NCBI GenBank assembly: GCA_023014365.1
Contig: JAEBUN010000011.1
Span: forward strand, 1,054,001-1,118,000
Length of the DNA: 64,000 nt
Source: Lepiota brunneoincarnata
Lineage: Eukaryota; Basidiomycota; Agaricomycetes; Agaricales; Agaricaceae
Reading direction: 5' to 3'
Position numbers and translations under genes: made by a program. The notes beneath the pieces were generated by a model, which was not told the DNA's origin, searched no databases, and was given only the letters and a program-made list of their open reading frames with translations. Each line of letters opens with the position of its first letter. The first letter of the stretch is position 1. This document shows, piece after piece, positions 61,135 through 64,000 of the stretch.

Positions 61135-62023
61135 ACTTCGGAGGTCCCGGCCTACTTTGATCAGTGGGTCAATCGTACACGCTGCCACAGTTAGTAACCC
61201 GGCAATGTTTCCTCCTTGATTCACTGGATCTTTTTCGAAGGCATAGACTATTTTTGGGTTTGCTGGTTGTGTCGTAGCCCATATCCTGCCCGGAGAGACA
61301 AACCTCCATCACTTTCCACCTGCCTCGAGGCTGCTCCACGCACCTCATCATGTAGCATACTGTCGTAAAACTTACCGGTCCACATGTTCAACCCGACTCA
61401 CTGATATGAGATAAGAAAAGCGTTAGAAGATCAGCTCTGTTCAACATTATTCATTTGGCCCCACAGCCCTGGCCATAACACACACACCCGGTGACCTTTG
61501 GTAGGGAGCTTCTGATTGCTATTTCCAGGGAGTCGGCAGCAGGAGGCGGGCGGATGCCATCGATAGGCACAGACAAGCAGTGCATCCCTGCCGTGTGTTG
61601 GGCGGCCAACTTGTTGACTTTGATCATCTCGCGTGCTATAATTAGCTGACGCACTAGTGACAGACTCGCAAGATCTCGGGCCTCAAGCCCAGGGCGGAGC
61701 TCGAGAGAAATATTGTTCTCTTGTGCTGTATGCTACCACAGGTCCTTTTGCCTTGATAGGGGAATCATCTTCGTTAAGCACGGTTGACCATGGGCAGACG
61801 GATGGACACCAATCAACAAGCGCCATCATTTATTGAATTGACACTGTGCTCGTCACATTGAATGTCGCATGACCTATAGATATATCCCCATGAGAATGGC
61901 CGAATACTTTCACACCTCCTTTCTCATTCACCTCACGCACGGGCGTAGTCCTTAGGCCTCAGCCATTGATCCTCGACGTTGAACGTTGAATAACAAGGTC
62001 ACTGAAGACTCTTTTCCATAAAT
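61135..62023. other. intergenic, 7TM F to G
   Basis: No gene recognised; short frames only. Confidence 0.45.
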
Positions 62024-63524
62024 ATGGTCAACGTCAACATGTACTTGGACAAGAGTAAGTGTTCTAAGCGTCCTGTGAACTCCCAGCTCAACTACTGCTC
62101 GTCATAAGGATCAGATGATCTTAAGGATAACACAACCCACAATCGTTTCATTCTCGCGTTCATTCTCATGCAACTCATCGGAGCTGCTGGATTGACTGTC
62201 ATTCTCCTCACTGCGCTTCTCAGCAAGCACGTAAAACGCCATTCGACTTGGTATAGCTTTTGTGCCTCCTGGACTTTTTCATGTCTATGCTACTGCATGT
62301 TATTCTTTGCTGGACAACAAGTTGGAGACGATCCGGACCTGACACTGTGCACTGTTCAAGGAGCGTTGATCTATGCGGCACCTGCCCTGTGAGTCTGTCA
62401 CATATCGCGTGTGCTTTCGATATCTTATCTCTTCGACTACAGGACGGCTTGTACCACTCTTTCACTAGTAATCCATGTAAGTGGCTCATCCTAGTTGAAC
62501 ATTTCACCTGAGAACCAACCCGAATCCCTTGGAGATGTTCCTCAATTTTCGAGCTCTCGTGTACACATCAGACTTTGACGTGCGGCCCATCACCGAGCTT
62601 ATGGTGAGTTTGACAGTCAGTTGCTGTGCCAGTTGACACCCACCCTAATCATTGTAGTTACTAAACATGCCTTACCTGGTATGGTTGGTGGTATTCATTG
62701 GAATGCTTGTGGTAGGGTGTTTCCTGAAACCTCAAAATAGATCCAACTTACGGGTAAACAGTTCGAAATGCAAAACCCGACGACGGTTCGTCGATCACCA
62801 AAAGGAACTTACTGCGATTCAAGCATCGCGGCGCTGTGAGTGTCTGGTTTATTCTGACTTGTGCCACCCGTTAAAGCTGATAAATCGCTGGTAAAGATCT
62901 CGTGTATCCTCCAGTCTGGTCATGATAGCGACCGTGGTTATAATTCTATTGCTTGGTGAGAGCAGGCTCGACCGTGCCTTTGCTCAATTCCCTGACTCTT
63001 CTTGCATACCACTTAGCTGTTCTGGGTTATCGCATCATTCGGAACAGGCGGCTTTTATTGAGGGACGGAGTGACGCTTGCCATGTTTTCTCGTGTTGTTG
63101 CTTTTAGTGTTATTGGTGTTTTAGCACTCGGGTGGGTTGCCACATATCACACGCAGCGCTTAACTCTTACCCCACGAGCCAGAATATCCGTCTCTTTTGT
63201 TATAACCAACGATCATGATGGTGCATTCGATATGCTTCTCGCGTGTCGTGAGTAAATTTGCATATTCAATGGAAAGAAAGAGGGCCCTTGACAGAGAATT
63301 TAAATCAGTTCCTCTGCTCGGAATGGTAATCTTCGGCAGCCAGATGGTGAGCGCATGAAATACCGTTTGCTTCACCGAACTTATCGTCTCATATTTAAAA
63401 GGATCTAATCCAAGTCTGGACGTGTCGATACAGCCAATATGTGCCCGCAAGGGTTGTAGATCAGGATGAAATTACCAGCCTTGGGCACAGGGGCTATAAC
63501 TCTCTACCAAGGCTGGACGTGTGA
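62024..63524 (+). CDS. 7TM receptor-like protein, array member G
   Basis: First exon MVNVNMYLDK is spliced to DDLKDNTTHNRFILAFILMQ, with an NTT glycosylation site as in E. TM1 continues LIGAAGLTVILLTALLS, TM2 WYSFCASWTFSCLCYCMLFF, then AGQQVGDDPDLTLCTVQGAL-IYAAPAL (TM3) and TACTTLSLVIH. TM4 is MPYLVWLVVFIGMLVVG, the loop FEMQNPTTVRRSPKGTYCDS, TM5 LVMIATVVIILLL, and VLGYRIIRNRRLLLRDGVTL. TM6 is FSRVVAFSVIGVLALG and TM7 FDMLLACVPLLGMVIFGSQM. The tail DLIQVWTCRYSQYVPARVV corresponds to DILLAWMFW of E. No frameshift is required. It appears intact. Confidence 0.68.
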
Positions 63525-63544
63525 TTATAATCCTGCTTTGCATG

Positions 63545-63700
63545 TCGCCTTTTTTTCTTCTTTCTGGGAAAAGTGTTACACATGCACCCCTTCAGCCCGG
63601 AGGCTGCATCCTTCCACGGCTGGTCAGCACATCCTATGGAGCATATTGCATTCCTCCGGCTGTGGGCCTCACTCCTTTAATATTCGTTCAGGTCTGTGTC
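63545..63700 (+). pseudogene. 7TM fragment, array member H
   Basis: One open stretch reads FFLLSGKSV, then GGCILPRLV and YGAYCIPPAVGLTPLIFV, which aligns loosely with the TM2 end and TM3 block of E-G (LFFAGQQ, LCxxQ, YAAPxL). No TM1 is visible before it. It is a degenerate eighth copy or chance similarity. Confidence 0.28.
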
Positions 63701-64000
63701 CTGATATTAAATTATCGTGTGTAACACTATGTCATCGCCATGTTTAACGTCATGTCCAAACAAGTCTAATTCGTCGAGAACCGATGGCCTCATCCAGTGA
63801 CTGAGCTGATAGCGGTGTCAGCCCCAGTTCTGATCACTGCAAGATCCTACTATAGTTGAGTGTCGGTGACCAGGGGTCCAGCCTGCACCTACGGTCGCGA
63901 GGTGGCTAACTGAGGTGCACCACGTGTAGGTAAGACGACCCACGGCATCTCTGCCATGAAACACCCTTCCTGGGCTGCACCAGTGGGGATGATGATTTTT

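Noticed and set aside
39342..63700. B-type mating locus with STE3 receptors
   Set aside because: The 7TM proteins lack STE3-like sequence as I know it, and I saw no short open frames ending in a CAAX motif between them.
1..64000. tRNA, rRNA or CRISPR elements
   Set aside because: I looked for T-arm-like GTTCGAAxC segments, long conserved rRNA blocks and regularly spaced repeats. No candidate folded into a cloverleaf or repeated as an array.

Overview
The window looks like nuclear DNA of a filamentous basidiomycete (Agaricomycetes). The genes are broken by many short GT-AG introns (about 50-70 nt, a few GC-AG), lie on both strands without operons, and encode families typical of mushroom-forming and Rhizoctonia-like fungi: GMC oxidoreductase, a NACHT NTPase, an F-box/LRR protein, a Tudor-type HVA1 protein, an expanded-family protein kinase and many multi-pass membrane proteins. 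Gene models were built by eye from splice sites and family motifs, so exon edges are approximate unless a phase is stated. I found no tRNA, rRNA or CRISPR array.

Layout. 0.9-3.9 kb: GMC oxidoreductase (+). 4.3-6.7 kb: NACHT (NLR-like) protein (+). 8.5-10.6 kb: amidase-signature enzyme (+). 11.1-12.7 kb: AT-rich, intron-rich gene of unknown function with an E-x-K motif (+). 13.1-15.6 kb: aminoglycoside-phosphotransferase-fold kinase (-). 15.6-18.9 kb: no gene seen. 18.9-21.1 kb: F-box/LRR protein (-). 22.7-23.6 kb: HVA1/DUF2945 Tudor protein (+). 24.2-25.1 kb: VPS28 of ESCRT-I (-). 25.2-34.6 kb: a MOB4/phocein-like gene flanked by two inverted copies of a tail-to-tail F-box / PL26-lyase pair; the left copy is a truncated remnant, while the right has a decayed F-box gene and a full-length PL26 gene. 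35.1-36.0 kb: Atg27/MRH-type membrane protein (+). 36.4-38.6 kb: Ser/Thr kinase (-). 39.3-63.7 kb: seven paralogous seven-transmembrane genes (here A-G) plus a fragment (H), all on the + strand. Between A and B sit the fused folate enzyme FOL1, a DUF6533-type membrane protein and the peroxin PEX13.

The main discovery candidate is the 7TM array. All seven members keep a cysteine at the start of TM3 and a [NGEK]-G-x-Y-C motif in the loop after TM4, the arrangement of the GPCR disulfide. They lack the features I would expect of STE3 pheromone receptors and appear to be a lineage-specific chemoreceptor-like family. Four members (A-D) share a first coding exon of only two codons.

A second theme is that several otherwise well-conserved genes, including the housekeeping gene VPS28, need removal of one base to stay in frame, often within a homopolymer. 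This suggests insertion errors in the assembly rather than wholesale gene death and should be settled before any of these genes is called a pseudogene. The genes do not form one pathway: housekeeping genes (VPS28, FOL1, PEX13, MOB4-like, Atg27-like) are interleaved with fast-evolving sensing and accessory families.
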